The notes: generated by a model from the sequence alone, not told the origin. Shown: positions 10,781-21,090, numbered from the stretch's first letter. The stretch: 53,935 nucleotides of DNA from Chara braunii (GCA_003427395.1 BFEA01000028.1:927168-981102); one strand, 5' to 3'. Numbers and translations are program-made.

Positions 10781-11377
10781 CACCCTTAAGATAATGACGA
10801 ATTGCGCCGCTACTTGCTTCCGTGTCTTTAACCGTTGAACCAGCTTAAACGAACGCTTGAAACCGCCAACTCTTTTTGACGCTCCAGCTTGTAACCTCCC
10901 ACTCCGCATGAGAAGATCCTCCTCACTTTCTGCCCGCACTGTCCAACCGACCTCCACTAGATTCATGCAGGAGCATAGGAGTAGGGCCACTACCATGCCC
11001 AAGATCTCATGAAGACTATCCTAATCACCCCGACAACATCCCCTTCCTCCAAGGTGTCAACCCGTAACACCACATAAACGAAGCACAGAGCAAGAGACCT
11101 CTTCAGCCTAGGTTATTAAGGCTGGAAGAATCTTCAGCCGAAGCATCACGTCAATGGCTGCGCCAGACAAAACCAACGGAACCTTGCGCCATCATCCACA
11201 TCACCTCCTCGATATGCCTCGCTGGGAGCCGTGCCGACAAGGCACCACCAAGTCACAAGCCGGCTCATGTCGATAGCGGAGCGGCGCGGCGCTCCCGGTC
11301 GCGTAGACGGGTATGATTAAGAAACATCAGGGACTGGAAAATAGAAAAGCCTAGTGTTGAGCTGAGAAGTAGGAAAG
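10781..11377. other. No gene seen
   Basis: Unique-looking sequence with short open frames only. Nothing recognisable was found on either strand. Confidence 0.4.
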
Positions 11378-11487
11378 CTACCTTCTCCCCCGAATACAAC
11401 GTACGGTCATTAGAGTTGTATTTAGATTGAAAGATACCCCAAATACGGCTCTAATGACCGTACATTGTATTTGGGGGACGAAGGTAG
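11378..11487. mobile_element. 110-bp palindromic element, copy 1
   Basis: Both ends carry CTACCTTC. The left arm (CCCCCGAATACAAC, then GTACGGTCATTAGAG) is repeated inverted on the right with few mismatches, around a loop of about 30 bp. Its reverse complement aligns end to end, loop included, with the element at 44809-44919 (CGGTCATTA.AG, CCGTATTTGG.GTAT, CT.TAATGACCG). It has the form of a foldback MITE. It sits left of LINE A, perhaps in its 3' flank. No target duplication is visible here. Confidence 0.8.
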
Positions 11488-12124
11488 TGTGGAGATGACG
11501 GCAAAGGGATCCTGCCTGTCAACGTAGGGTTCGGTGGCTGGAATGTCCAGAGGTGAGCCCCTGCCCAACTTCATGAATGACGAAAGCCCTCTGACGCCTG
11601 AGCCCCTGCCCAACTTCATGAATGTCTCTGTAGCAAATCCGACAGCTTTCGGCAGTAGCTGAGATGTGCCCGACGTCCGAAGTTCCTGGGTGACAAGGCT
11701 TGCTTGTCTATGCTTCAACTAGGGCTGGGAAGAGGTCAATAGTCGCTCCGGGATTGCCCGTGATCCGCCTAAGCCTTGGGTAAGCTGGGCCAGTCCGGGC
11801 TTGTCCTGTTAGAGCAAGCCTAGCCCTGGTGCCTGTAACTGCTATTCGGTCCAAGTCATGCTCTGAGATAATGAGGTGATAGTATAAGGTGATTAACACT
11901 GAGGTAGGATAGCAGGAATAGGGGGTGCGCTGGAAGAATTGATGAGAGGATGGGTTGGGAGGTGGTCTCACAAATGAAACAATTGTCAGAACAACCAATG
12001 GCTGACTGATGCAACGACCATCGTGTGTCTGTAACCTGGCCTCTACAAGGGCCAGGGCGTTGGAGGGGAATGGGTCTGGGAAATCTATGGGAGGGCGTAA
12101 TGGGAACATGGACTCTATATTGGT
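11488..12124. other. Probable LINE A 3' flank; short direct repeat
   Basis: Directly downstream of the LINE A C-terminal tail on the minus strand and probably part of its 3' UTR. It holds a 45-bp-spaced direct repeat of GAGCCCCTGCCCAACTTCAT (11555 and 11600). No poly(A) tail is visible at its left end. A 133-residue minus open frame (11708-12109) matches nothing I know. Confidence 0.4.
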
Positions 12125-12476
12125 TCAGTCCTTAAAAACTAGCCTATAATCTCTCATCTCTTCCAAATCCCTCGTCCCTTCTCCGTGGTCCCCGCTCCAT
12201 ATCACCTTTGCCATCCATCCTTCTCTTTCCCCCCCAACCCAATTCCTGCAGAGTTTTGTGATCTTTCTTCTGACGTCCCCGGTCTGTAGAAGGAGGTCTA
12301 GCTGTAGTCTAGTGTCTAACCATCTGCGTGTAAGATCCATGTGAATTTGCTGTTGTATTTGTTTTGTGATCTCTGCGCTCTCCACCCGTACCTTTTCCAT
12401 GGACAGGGTACACCTCTGCCACCAGAGAGCCCACATTACCGCCCTCCTTCCAATTTTGTACATGTTTTCTATATAG
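12125..12476 (-). pseudogene. LINE A C-terminal tail, after the insertion
   Basis: Reads YKIGRRAVMWALWWQRC, then a long charged helix-like stretch (QQQIHMDLTRRWLDTRLQL) to a stop at 12125. It joins the upstream segment ending GTATRYI at 13307 once the 12477-13298 insert and one 8-bp duplicate are removed. The GRRAVMWALWWQR block corresponds in position to the QYGLWTIWKRRC block of LINE E and the YTRLHILMLAWRAKC block of LINE B, supporting it as LINE ORF2 tail. Confidence 0.7.
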
Positions 12477-13298
12477 CAGAGGTGGGGAACGTTTTTTTCC
12501 CTCACCCTCGACCTAACCCGCCCAATTTTTTTTTCTCCCCATCCACGAGGCCCAAGAATTTTAATTTTTACTTTTAGAAGACCCCACCCACCCAAAATAT
12601 TTTTTGAAATTTCAGCCTCACGCCCGATCCGCCCATGACCCGAAAAATGCCCTCACCCACACCCACCGACACCCGTAAGAGTATCATCACCCGCCCACGT
12701 CAAATACCTAAATTTTCTTCACCCACACCCACCCGCATCAGCCCGCGCCTGCCTATGCCAATCCCTTACGCCATCACGATTTCATTGGAGACATAGCATT
12801 GCAACAAAGACATCTAAAATCCTATTATTAAAACAACGACAACATCAACAATGAGACTCGAACTTCAAGTTCTCAAAGGAAAATATTTCAAGATTTTTTT
12901 TTTTGCCCAGGGGCAGCTGCACTGCTGGAGCGCGCCGCTTTTTTCTTTCGCACCGGCGTTATTTTATCAGGACCTGGTCAACTGAATCAGGCACTTTTTT
13001 CTTTGGCTCTCAACCTCAAACCCGACGTACTACACAAGGGGGGGGGGGGAGGCATAATTTTCGGGTCATCCTGGGTCTATGGGTCAGGTGACCCAGGCCA
13101 AGCCATCACCCGCCTTCCACCCACCCAGCGGATGACCCAGGTCAAATCTTCACTCGCCCGTCACCCAGAAAGGCATGCGGGCTGCGCCCACCCATAACCC
13201 ACCCAAGACAGCTCATGTAGACCTAAATCCGACCCATCACCGTGTGGGTCGGGTGGGTGCAGGTGGGTGCGGCTCTGGGCGCCCGGTGCTCAGCTCTG
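12477..13298. mobile_element. Non-autonomous hAT-like element with 8-bp TSD
   Basis: Ends are CAGAGGTGGGGAACG on the left and, in reverse complement, CAGAGCTGAGCACCG on the right (11 of 15 positions). CAGAGGTGGG is a typical hAT terminus. Flanks are CTATATAG (12469-12476) and CTATGTAG (13299-13306), an 8-bp duplication with one mismatch; 8 bp is the hAT target size. Removing the insert restores the LINE A reading. The interior carries no transposase and is dominated by reiterated words such as CACCCGCC and ACCCACCC, with the complement GGGTGGGTGC near the right end, plus a T-run at 12893-12904. Confidence 0.8.
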
Positions 13299-13306
13299 CT
13301 ATGTAG

Positions 13307-14304
13307 CGTGTGGCTGTCCCTGCCCGGGGCCAATGTCCGGCCAGAATGGCTTGCCATGACCAGGGCCAGGGAGTGTATGGTTCTAGTTTCTACCAGATAC
13401 GATCCCACCACCTCCATATGTATTGAACAATCGGACACTGCATAAAGATGTGTTCGATGGTCTCTGCCTTCTTGTGGGAGGGGAAGAGGCTCTAACATCG
13501 TAGACACCATGGAAGTAGGAGACCTCTTTGCTCCAGATTCATACGATCGATTAGCCAGTGATTAGTAGGCAAACAGCGGTGAGCTATTTGCCACTGTAAG
13601 GAGGTGATTTTCATGGGTCTTAGTTTTTGCTCTTTGAACCATTGGATTGGTGACAGAAGAGAGCGGTCGATATTTAGTTGTCTGACCTATCTATCGCTAC
13701 TTGAATCTCTCAACTGCCTCTTGGGGGGGAACAATTTGTAAGCTGATTTGATTGTCACTGAGCGTAGGCTGATGGGGTTGGGCTTAGGGGTGCCCTTTTT
13801 CGAGGGGGCAGCCCGGTCCATTCCATTGGGTCTAGGGCCAGGTCTTGGATCGGTTTGTCTTGTTGAAAGGTCACCTTCTGTCCCTTCTCCTCAATAATCC
13901 TTATTCTATAAACTGAAGTTTTGTTCCTACATTCGAAGGGTCCCTTGCTCCCTTGGAGAATCTTGGATTTTGTGATGGCGTAGTTTTCGGTTAGGACCAT
14001 CTGGGGGGAAACCATGTGCACTAAACCAATCTGTTGCGGAGACCCATTAGTTATTACCCAGTTTCCCTCTTGCAAGGTGGGGCCTCGTCTGAGGATCCGG
14101 AACCATTCTAATGGAATGGCTTCGATAAGATCCTCTAATGAGTCCTCTACGTGGTGGCAGTACTGCAGGGTGGATCGCAACTGGTCCCCTGTCTTCCAAT
14201 CGTGCTTTTCATTGTCCCACAGGTCCCTACTCTAAGCATCGCATGTCTGACCCAGTTCTTCCAGGGGGGGGCTGAGCTAATCATCACACGGCCCCTCGTG
14301 TCTG
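13307..14304 (-). pseudogene. LINE A connection and zinc-binding segment
   Basis: 13755-14180 reads LEDLIEAIPLEWFRILRRG, ENYAITKSKILQG and DPMEWTGLPPRKR, the region between thumb and zinc finger in RVT-type plant LINEs. Further on, near 13380-13480, it reads KAETIEHIFMQCP and VQYIWRWWDRIW, the H...C half of a zf-RVT-like domain with its typical tryptophans. Frame changes and a stop after DRIW break it. Function in the family: C-terminal nucleic-acid binding during target-primed reverse transcription. Confidence 0.7.
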
Positions 14305-15015
14305 TCAGCCATCTGTTACCGAATAGGGGCTGTCGATAGACTTCCTCCCACCGATCGGGTCGGGTTTGGTCCGGGAGCGGAAGTTTGCGCCATGTTTGCA
14401 GCAGTGCAAGCCAAAAGGTGTCCTGCGGTTGGCTCCTTCTTCTGGCCTCTCATGAGGGAAATCAAGGAGTCTACGCGGGATTTGCCAAAAGCGGTGTTCT
14501 AACCAAGTGAGCGGGTGGGTAGTGTGGGGAGTTGTTGGGGCCAGCCTAGCCAAATGTTCCAGAGCCAAGACGCACCAAGGGCTCTGGGGGTCAAAAATGA
14601 GTTTCTTGATGCATTTGACTCTTAATGCCTGCACTTGCGTGGCTGGGTCGAGGATTCTCAAACCTCCCCTTGCTTTTGGTTGGATGATGGAATCCCAGGC
14701 CACCCTGCTGATCACATTGGGTTGCTCCCCATCCCCCCTCCACAGGAAAGCTGTTGCCTTTTGCTTCAGTCCTCTTAGAGTCTCTTTGCTTAGGGGCCAC
14801 AATAGTGATTTATACCATAGGGATGCAAAGATGATATTGTTGAGGACTAAGGCTCGGCCGAAGAGGGATGTGTGTTTGTTCCTCCAACTGTCTAATTTGT
14901 GTTGAGCCAGGGAGCTAATCCATTCATCATTGATTGGTGGTCGTCCCTCTGCAGTCATGGAGACTCCCATAACTCTTACTGGGGATTCCAGAGGCTTCCA
15001 GCCTTTTCTAGGCAA
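14305..15015 (-). pseudogene. LINE A RT thumb/connection
   Basis: A 236-residue stretch with the plant-LINE signature after RT: LAQHKLDSWRNKHTSLFGRALVLNNIIFASLWY, followed by FLWRG and a block with ARGGLRILDPATQVQALRVK. In the family this connects palm and C-terminal zinc domain. Its end near 14305 drifts out of frame. It overlaps the preceding RT palm frame by a few bases because of a frameshift near 15010. Confidence 0.85.
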
Positions 15016-15620
15016 TACGTGGGACTTCTGGAGGGCGTCCTCCTTGATAATGGATCCACCATCCCTGTGTCTTAGACCCCCAGTTGACAGACATGTCTGA
15101 GACCTTGGAGAACTTCTCCATCATACGGCGAATTTCCTCCATATTACGGTGTGTGGCCTTCGCTATGATTGTGAGGTCATCTGCAAACAAGGAGCATATC
15201 GGGATAGCTTCCTCGGGAATATGAGTGATTCAAATTTTCGTAATATTTTTATTTGCCCGGAGATTGGCAGGTAAGGCCTCCATGATAACAAGAAAGAGGA
15301 AGGGAGCAATGGGGTCCCCCTGGTGGACTGAACGTTATAGGCGCAGTGGTGGTGCAAGGCTTCCGTTGACCTGGACACATGTGGTAGCGTTCTGGTGTAG
15401 GATCTGTATCCATCGTCTGAAGTCCGATACGGAATTCATTTTCTCAAGGCACTTATCTAGGAACAACCAGTCTACGTGGTTGTAGGCTTTTTCAAAATCG
15501 ATGAAGATTAGTGCCGCATTTTGACGAGAGTGCCTTGTAAGCTGGAGGATTTCATGGATCAACAGGATGTTTTCCTGTATGTTCCTGTTTTCCATGAAGC
15601 CTGTTTGGCCCTCTCACTGT
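15008..15620 (-). pseudogene. LINE A reverse transcriptase palm, broken
   Basis: 15335-15595 carries QTGFMENRNIQENIL, then AALIFIDFEKAYNHVDW (first catalytic aspartate in FIDFEKAY) and VQVNG. The frame then shifts. 15008-15190 carries MFADDLTIIAKATHRN with the FADD catalytic pair and the following helix. The middle part lies in a different frame. The order and motifs are those of non-LTR RT. Sequence left of QTGF (upstream in the gene) is missing. Confidence 0.85.
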
Positions 15621-15662
15621 GATGAGATACTTTTTTTTTCACTTTTTAATTCGGACCATTTC

Positions 15663-16160
15663 CTAGGCTGTGTGCCTGGTCGCCTGGGCGCCCAACTTCT
15701 GCCCGGATATATGCTCGGGTGCCCAGCCGGGCATGAACCCTGGGCACAATTCGGGGAAAGCCCAACGCCAAAAAAAAAGAAACAAATTCAGAAAATTCCA
15801 GAAAAAGAACTATGTTGTGTAGAGCTGCAATACAAACCACTTTTGGCTAAGGGTCGTATCACAATTCCTCACAGATTCGGAGATAAAAAAGAAAACAATA
15901 CAATCAGACTAAGGCAACCCCCCCTTAGACCCCCTTAGCCCCTTGAGAACCTATTTATATCCCCCGCGCCCCCCTTGACAGCCAACACTCAAAAACCGAA
16001 AGGATCCCGGATTTGGCCTCCTCTGGCCATGCGCAGAAAACCTCCACCAAAAAAAAAAAAAAAGTTTGGGGATTGATTTTTGCCTGCACCGGGTGCCCAG
16101 TGCAGGTCGCCCCCGGGCGGCTTGCCCGAGCTGCACGGCTGGGGGAGCCAAGTAGCCTAC
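15663..16160. mobile_element. Non-autonomous hAT-like element, perfect 8-bp TSD
   Basis: Flanked by ACCATTTC on both sides (15655-15662 and 16161-16168), an exact 8-bp direct repeat. Ends are CTAGGCTGTGTGCC and, in reverse complement, GTAGGCTACTTGGC, a short imperfect inverted repeat. The interior is enriched for GCCCGGGC and GGGCGCCC-type words near both ends, separated by A-rich sequence. The 498 bp encodes no transposase. It lies in the T-rich spacer between the truncated 5' end of LINE A and the poly(A) tail of LINE B. Confidence 0.75.
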
Positions 16161-16164
16161 ACCA

Positions 16165-16200
<36 letters not shown>

Positions 16201-16203
<3 letters not shown>

Positions 16204-16855
16204 CCCTTGTGATATCCCTCTATCCCGGTGGTGGTAAGAGAACCGTCAGAATTGAGGGCTTATCTGTCTGGCTGCTCCATCTATTGGTGGAGAGTGGCAC
16301 CTGCTGGAAACCGGGTCCAACGTCCCATTGATACATCAGGTAGCACAAAAATTGGTGTTTGTTGATTCCTGGGGCTGTGGTTATTATTGACTCATCCCGG
16401 GGCACCTATATCCCATGGAGCTGTTAGTGTCACCCTACCCTTTTTAAAAGCACCCATTATCCATTACCCCAGCCCTATTTCAGCAGCCCCCCTGTATTGC
16501 TATGTTTAATCATTTAGCCTAGCCTGGTAAGACAACCTACACCACCCCCTGAGACCTCACCCTATCCTTCTGAGTCAACCAAGTACCCTGTTTCCCTGTT
16601 CCCCCAAGCCAATGCAGTACAGGGAGACGTGTGCCATTTGCTGTTGCACGGGTGGACAATGCCTTGATTGTATTGTCCCATGGAGCTGCCGGCATTCCCC
16701 ATCACTTTTATGGAGTGTATTCTATTCCATTGTAAATCTTTAAATCTTAAAACCCCTTAAACCTTGTACCCTTTCAGAACCCCTGCAGAAGCCATGCAAA
16801 ACCCGTGCTTGCCACCATTATTGATCCTTGGAGTCCGCAACAACAGTGCCCTCTC
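16201..16855 (-). other. LINE B 3' untranslated region
   Basis: Between the last coding stretch and the A-tail. CCCATGGAGCTG occurs twice (about 16413 and 16678), suggesting an internal partial duplication. The very 3' end, GGGATATCACAAGGGCTT before the A-run, differs from that of LINEs C and E, so LINE B is another subfamily. Confidence 0.5.
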
Positions 16856-17629
16856 TCAGTGTTGGTGTCTTCGTCGTCGTTGGTGCCTGTCGCTGTGATT
16901 CAGTCCCCTATCCTTCAGTAGTCTGGAGAGCAGAGGCAGGCAGTGAGGCGAGCAGGGGAGGGCAGTGGAGCAACTGCGAAGGGGGAGGGGGAGAGTGTGT
17001 TGGTGCATCGGGTTTGTTGGAGGGAGCGAGGGGAGGGGGGTTGGTTGGGCAGGCGGGTCAGAACTTGGGAGGAGGATGAAGTTGGGTTGGGGGTATGGGA
17101 CTTGGAAGTCGCTAAGGGGTTTCCTCTGCCAATAGGGTTCCGTTCTCCTCAATGGTTTCCATGTAATATCCAGATCGGTGTCAAGTTCCGAAAACAGTTT
17201 GTTAGGGTCCTGCCAAATCTGCATACAAGAGTCTCGAATGACCTCCTTGATGGGAGGGTCTTTCTCATCAGAGAGTTCATGCTTCATTTTCCATGCTTCC
17301 TGGGTTTTGGTCCTGATTTACTCTTCGACCACTTTTTGCGCCTGCAGCAGGCCAAATTGGTGGTCCTTTCTTTCAAATGAGCATTTGGCTCTCCAAGCCA
17401 ACATAAGGATATGTAACCTTGTATACGAAAAAAGGTTGCTCGCAAACGAGGACCAATGTGCCATTAAATGGCGGCTCTCGCGCAGTAGCAAGAGGCCTAG
17501 GTCCCAAGGGATGTGATATCCAGTGAGGGAGTGAAAGGCCGCATCCCACCATTGCCATAATTGGGTGACCATCGGGCACGCCAGTAAGTAGTGTTCGAGG
17601 GTTGCTTTGGCCAGCGTGTGTAGAGGCAT
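16856..17629 (-). pseudogene. LINE B C-terminal zinc segment and tail
   Basis: 17318-17629 reads TLAKATLEHYLLACP, then TQLWQWWDAAF and LHILMLAWRAKCSFERK, the H...C half and tryptophan-rich follow-up of zf-RVT. An in-frame TAA at 17318-17320 is followed by the same frame continuing (TQEAWKMKHELSDEKDPPIKEV) to a proline-rich end at 16856. The first cysteines of the zinc finger are lost with the RT deletion. Confidence 0.75.
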
Positions 17630-18120
17630 TAATGGAAATCCAAAGCTAGTTTTAACATTCCTTCCTGCATAGTTTGAAGGTTACCTTGAGCATCTTTAAG
17701 GCTATGTATTCTGCTGTTCCTGTGGTTCGCCTTCATTTTCTGGAAGAAGAATTTCGTCATGGCTTCATTGCTTTCCCAATCTCTCATTCCAGCTTTAATG
17801 GCTAGTCCTTGTCTCTTCCAGTCCGCCAATTGTCTAAGTTCCGCCCTGGCTTTTTCCAGGAGCTGTTCGGATAGTGGCGCCCCCGGGTTAGCAATGAGGT
17901 TAAATTTTATAAGTTGTACCATTGCTTCCAAATTTTCTTGTCTTGCCCTTCTCCTTCTGGCTTCCTTCCTCGAGAAAAGGCTCGCCCCCTCTCCCAATCG
18001 CTGGATTGCAGGTGGCAGATCATTAAGAATTTCCCCCTCCCTAAAATTATTCCTTAATTCTGCCCATTTGCTCTTTAGGCCTTGTCCGAAAGTATCTAGA
18101 TTGAGGAGTGATGTATTAAG
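17629..18120 (-). pseudogene. LINE B endonuclease-RT linker
   Basis: Reads RKEARRRRARQENLEAMVQLIKF, LEKARAELRQL and the hallmark MTKFFFQKMKANHRNSRIHSLKDAQG, followed by LKLALDFH. This segment normally leads into RT (compare MTKFFFQKIKTRGRNNLIEQL in LINE E). The homology ends abruptly at 17629, the deletion junction. Confidence 0.8.
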
Positions 18121-18838
18121 TTAAAAAAAACTCCTCCCTGGGGAGGTGTCAAGGGAGAGTGAGAGGTTGATAGAGATTGGATTATGGTTGAAGCCGTTAT
18201 AGTACGGTAGCCTTCCAATAAAACTTTCCAAGGTAGCTCCCTCCAAGGTTTTAGATATGAGAAAAAAATTGATTCTTGAGGAGGTTGTTCTTCCTTGAGA
18301 CATTTTCCTGATACAGGTGTAGTCTTTTTGGGACGGATTTAGCATTCTGTAGGGATCCTTTAGTTTTTTTTTTTACCATAAGTTCGGACAGGATGACGTG
18401 GCAGGATCTTCAGAGGAGTCATTGGCCCAGGATATCCTGTCCAAATATGGGCACTGAACTGTGTTCCAATCCCCTACTATGACTGTATGTCTTTGGGGAG
18501 GATAAAAATCGTTGATTTCCTTAAGAAACTCTATTCTGTTATTCATTGAATTGGGGGCATAAATGTTTATAATTGTGATTTCTTCTTCCCTGTAAGAAAG
18601 GTCTAGCCTGGCCCATCTACCACCTAAAGGATCTGTTGCGGTGGATGTGACTACCATGAAATGGGCTGCTTCTGTGTTCTTATGTGCTAAAATGAGCACT
18701 CCAACAGAGGGAGGGCTAGGGCTATGGACTACAACTATAGCCTTGTAGTTTCCCATTCTTCTAAGAATCTCCTCTCTTACGGTTGTGTGGGTCTGGGAGC
18801 TAGTCAGGTGCATTTTTTGGAGACATAGAATATCCGGC
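18121..18838 (-). pseudogene. LINE B AP-like endonuclease, second part
   Basis: From 18838 the frame reads TPDILCLQKMHL, where functional members have LQETHL: the catalytic glutamate is lysine here. Then come IINIYAPN, VGDWNTVQCPYLDRISW (GDWN intact), a frameshift in a poly(A)-like run near 18365, and LNPSQKDYTCIRK, SSRINFFLIS (SRIDFFL in the family; Asp to Asn) and FNHNPISI. The domain nicks target DNA. It is truncated at 18838 by the long-TIR insertion. Confidence 0.85.
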
Positions 18839-19020
18839 GTCGAGCGCATCGGCCCCCGCGCGAGCGAGGGCCCTCCCGGCCGCGTCACGCAGGAAAAACT
18901 TAGGCTTTCAACTTTTTAGAGACAATTCGGGGACGACACAGTAACCCGCGTCGACCCTTCGCCGCTCCGGCCGAGTGCGCCAACCGTACATCCCACGGCT
19001 CCCTACGATGGTATAGGGTC
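18839..19020 (+). repeat. Left terminal inverted repeat
   Basis: GC-rich, with subterminal words CGAGCGAGGGCCCTCCCGG and TTTTTAGAGACAATTCGGGG that recur inverted at the right end. It abuts LINE B endonuclease sequence at 18838. Confidence 0.85.
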
Positions 19021-19139
19021 CTTCGGGGCTATGAAACACCCGCAGACGCGTGTGCGGGGTCGAGCTCGGATGGCGGCCGTATATACAGCCACGTCTGTGA
19101 CCGACCCTCGTCCACGTCGCGGATGCGAATTTACCATAT

Positions 19140-19393
19140 TTTTCCTAAATTAAATAATGGGTAAAAAAAAAATAAAAAAATATGGGGTTGTAAGGATTTT
19201 TAATCCCTACAACCCCATATTTATTATTTCGGAAACATATAAGTTTTTAGAATAATAAAAAATAAAAAACAGAAAAGGTGGAGAAAATAAATTGAAAAAT
19301 AAGTTAAAAAAAAAAAATAAAAAAATATGGGGTTGTAAGGATTTTTTGTTGGTAGTTCTTTGTATTATTGGTTTTTACGTTTTTTTTTTTTTT
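19140..19393. repeat. AT-rich direct and inverted repeats
   Basis: ATATGGGGTTGTAAGGATTTTT occurs twice in direct orientation (about 19178 and 19325) and once inverted (about 19197-19225, CCCTACAACCCCATATTT), so the first pair can form a hairpin. The block ends in a T-run at the assembly gap. Confidence 0.75.
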
Positions 19394-20224
19394 NNNNNNN
19401 NNNNNNNNNNNNNNNNNNNNNNNNNNNNNNNNNNNNNNNNNNNNNNNNNNNNNNNNNNNNNNNNNNNNNNNNNNNNNNNNNNNNNNNNNNNNNNNNNNNN
19501 NNNNNNNNNNNNNNNNNNNNNNNNNNNNNNNNNNNNNNNNNNNNNNNNNNNNNNNNNNNNNNNNNNNNNNNNNNNNNNNNNNNNNNNNNNNNNNNNNNNN
19601 NNNNNNNNNNNNNNNNNNNNNNNNNNNNNNNNNNNNNNNNNNNNNNNNNNNNNNNNNNNNNNNNNNNNNNNNNNNNNNNNNNNNNNNNNNNNNNNNNNNN
19701 NNNNNNNNNNNNNNNNNNNNNNNNNNNNNNNNNNNNNNNNNNNNNNNNNNNNNNNNNNNNNNNNNNNNNNNNNNNNNNNNNNNNNNNNNNNNNNNNNNNN
19801 NNNNNNNNNNNNNNNNNNNNNNNNNNNNNNNNNNNNNNNNNNNNNNNNNNNNNNNNNNNNNNNNNNNNNNNNNNNNNNNNNNNNNNNNNNNNNNNNNNNN
19901 NNNNNNNNNNNNNNNNNNNNNNNNNNNNNNNNNNNNNNNNNNNNNNNNNNNNNNNNNNNNNNNNNNNNNNNNNNNNNNNNNNNNNNNNNNNNNNNNNNNN
20001 NNNNNNNNNNNNNNNNNNNNNNNNNNNNNNNNNNNNNNNNNNNNNNNNNNNNNNNNNNNNNNNNNNNNNNNNNNNNNNNNNNNNNNNNNNNNNNNNNNNN
20101 NNNNNNNNNNNNNNNNNNNNNNNNNNNNNNNNNNNNNNNNNNNNNNNNNNNNNNNNNNNNNNNNNNNNNNNNNNNNNNNNNNNNNNNNNNNNNNNNNNNN
20201 NNNNNNNNNNNNNNNNNNNNNNNN
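19394..20224. other. Assembly gap (831 N)
   Basis: Undetermined bases flanked on both sides by T-runs (T13 on the left, T6 on the right). Probably a scaffold gap at a homopolymer. Confidence 0.99.
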
Positions 20225-20602
20225 TTTTTTTGGTTTGAGGGGGTGGGGCTGGGGTTGCGCCGCCCCATGGCGCTTCCCAAATCCCAAACCCCCCTCCCCA
20301 TTGGCCGCCATGCGGCCGCAAAGTTGCGCGGCCGCGCGGACACGCCCGTGGGGGCGCGGCCTAGGCCGTTGTCGTGGACTTGTCCGCGGATGGCCACCGC
20401 CGAGGGGGATTTGTAGCCGCGGGTACAACTTGCCTTCCCTAAAAAAAACGGCTGCCCGTTTGCAACGGGTGCCTGCTAGCATTCTGGGGACTGTAAGTCT
20501 TAGTACTTCTGATAGCGCCACATGACGCTTTACTTTTGGTTTTAGTTTTAGTTTTTCCAAAAAATAAAATAATAAAAAAAAATTGGATCATTTATCGATT
20601 TA
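20225..20602. other. GC-rich then mixed non-coding stretch
   Basis: Contains GC-rich imperfect palindromes such as GGCCGCCATGCGGCC and GCGCGGCCGCGCGG near 20300-20340, then an A-rich run near 20565. No gene seen. Confidence 0.4.
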
Positions 20603-20606
20603 CGTG

Positions 20607-21090
20607 TGTCATCATTGCATAGGGGCCATACAAATTTCTGCGCGGCTGATTGCAGCCGCACAATCATCAGGATCGTGCGACCGAAATCAACTGCGCCCGT
20701 TCGCCTGGGCTGCCCCAAAAGGAGCCAGTCTGAAGTCGTGCACATATTTGATCCCCTAATCTGCGGGGTGACCGTCTAGTGTACTTGACTATATGGGCTG
20801 GCTCCTACTACAACTGTAGTAAGGGCAACCCCACTATATGTATGTCATCCTTGCGCAGGGCCATGCAGACCTTCGCGCGGCTGTTTTCAACCGCGCGATC
20901 TCAGCGATCTCACGGCCGAAAACGACCGCGCCAAAAGACTGGGCCGCTCCAAAAGGAGCTAGCCTAGTGGCGATGTCATCGGGGCTCGACCCCGATATCT
21001 GCTGGGTAAGAGTCTTGTGTGATATCGTACTGGGCTTGCTCCTATTCCACACTGGAATAGGAGCAGCTCTTCCTTTTGAAGAGCTTGGCC
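20607..21090. repeat. Tandem duplication, 236-bp period, with hairpins
   Basis: Two diverged units start at 20607 and 20843 with TGTCATC.TTGC, and share GCGCGGCTG, CTCCAAAAGGAGC-like and GGGCT.GCTCCTA words. Unit 1 ends in a TACTACAACTGTAGTA hairpin (about 20804-20821). Unit 2 has a 12-bp perfect hairpin, GCTCCTATTCCA/TGGAATAGGAGC (21038-21064), and a second, AGCTCTTC/GAAGAGCT (about 21066-21086). A partial third unit may follow near 21110. Confidence 0.7.

Larger units (their letters stand above)
12125..15625 (-). mobile_element. LINE A, 5'-truncated non-LTR retrotransposon
   Basis: Minus-strand LINE containing RT from the QTGF block onward, the thumb/connection region, a C-terminal zinc-binding segment and a basic tail. 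The endonuclease and the start of RT are absent. The match stops near 15610-15625, next to a T-run, as expected for 5' truncation during target-primed reverse transcription. Several frameshifts and stops make it inactive. A hAT-like element (12477-13298) interrupts the C-terminus. Its 3' sequence does not match that of LINEs C and E. Confidence 0.85.
16172..18838 (-). mobile_element. LINE B, main part, RT deleted
   Basis: Minus-strand LINE with an A-tail (T-run on plus, 16172-16200), 3' UTR (16201-16855), C-terminal zinc segment, endonuclease-RT linker, and the second half of the endonuclease. The whole RT palm and thumb are missing: the linker ends at LALDFH (17629) and the next residues are already the zinc-finger region. 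The first part of the endonuclease lies 6.9 kb away at 25770-25900, beyond an inserted long-TIR element. Confidence 0.85.

Noticed and set aside
19292-20560. Open frames of 290-420 residues across 19.3-20.5 kb
   Set aside because: They span the N gap and exist only because undetermined bases contain no stop.
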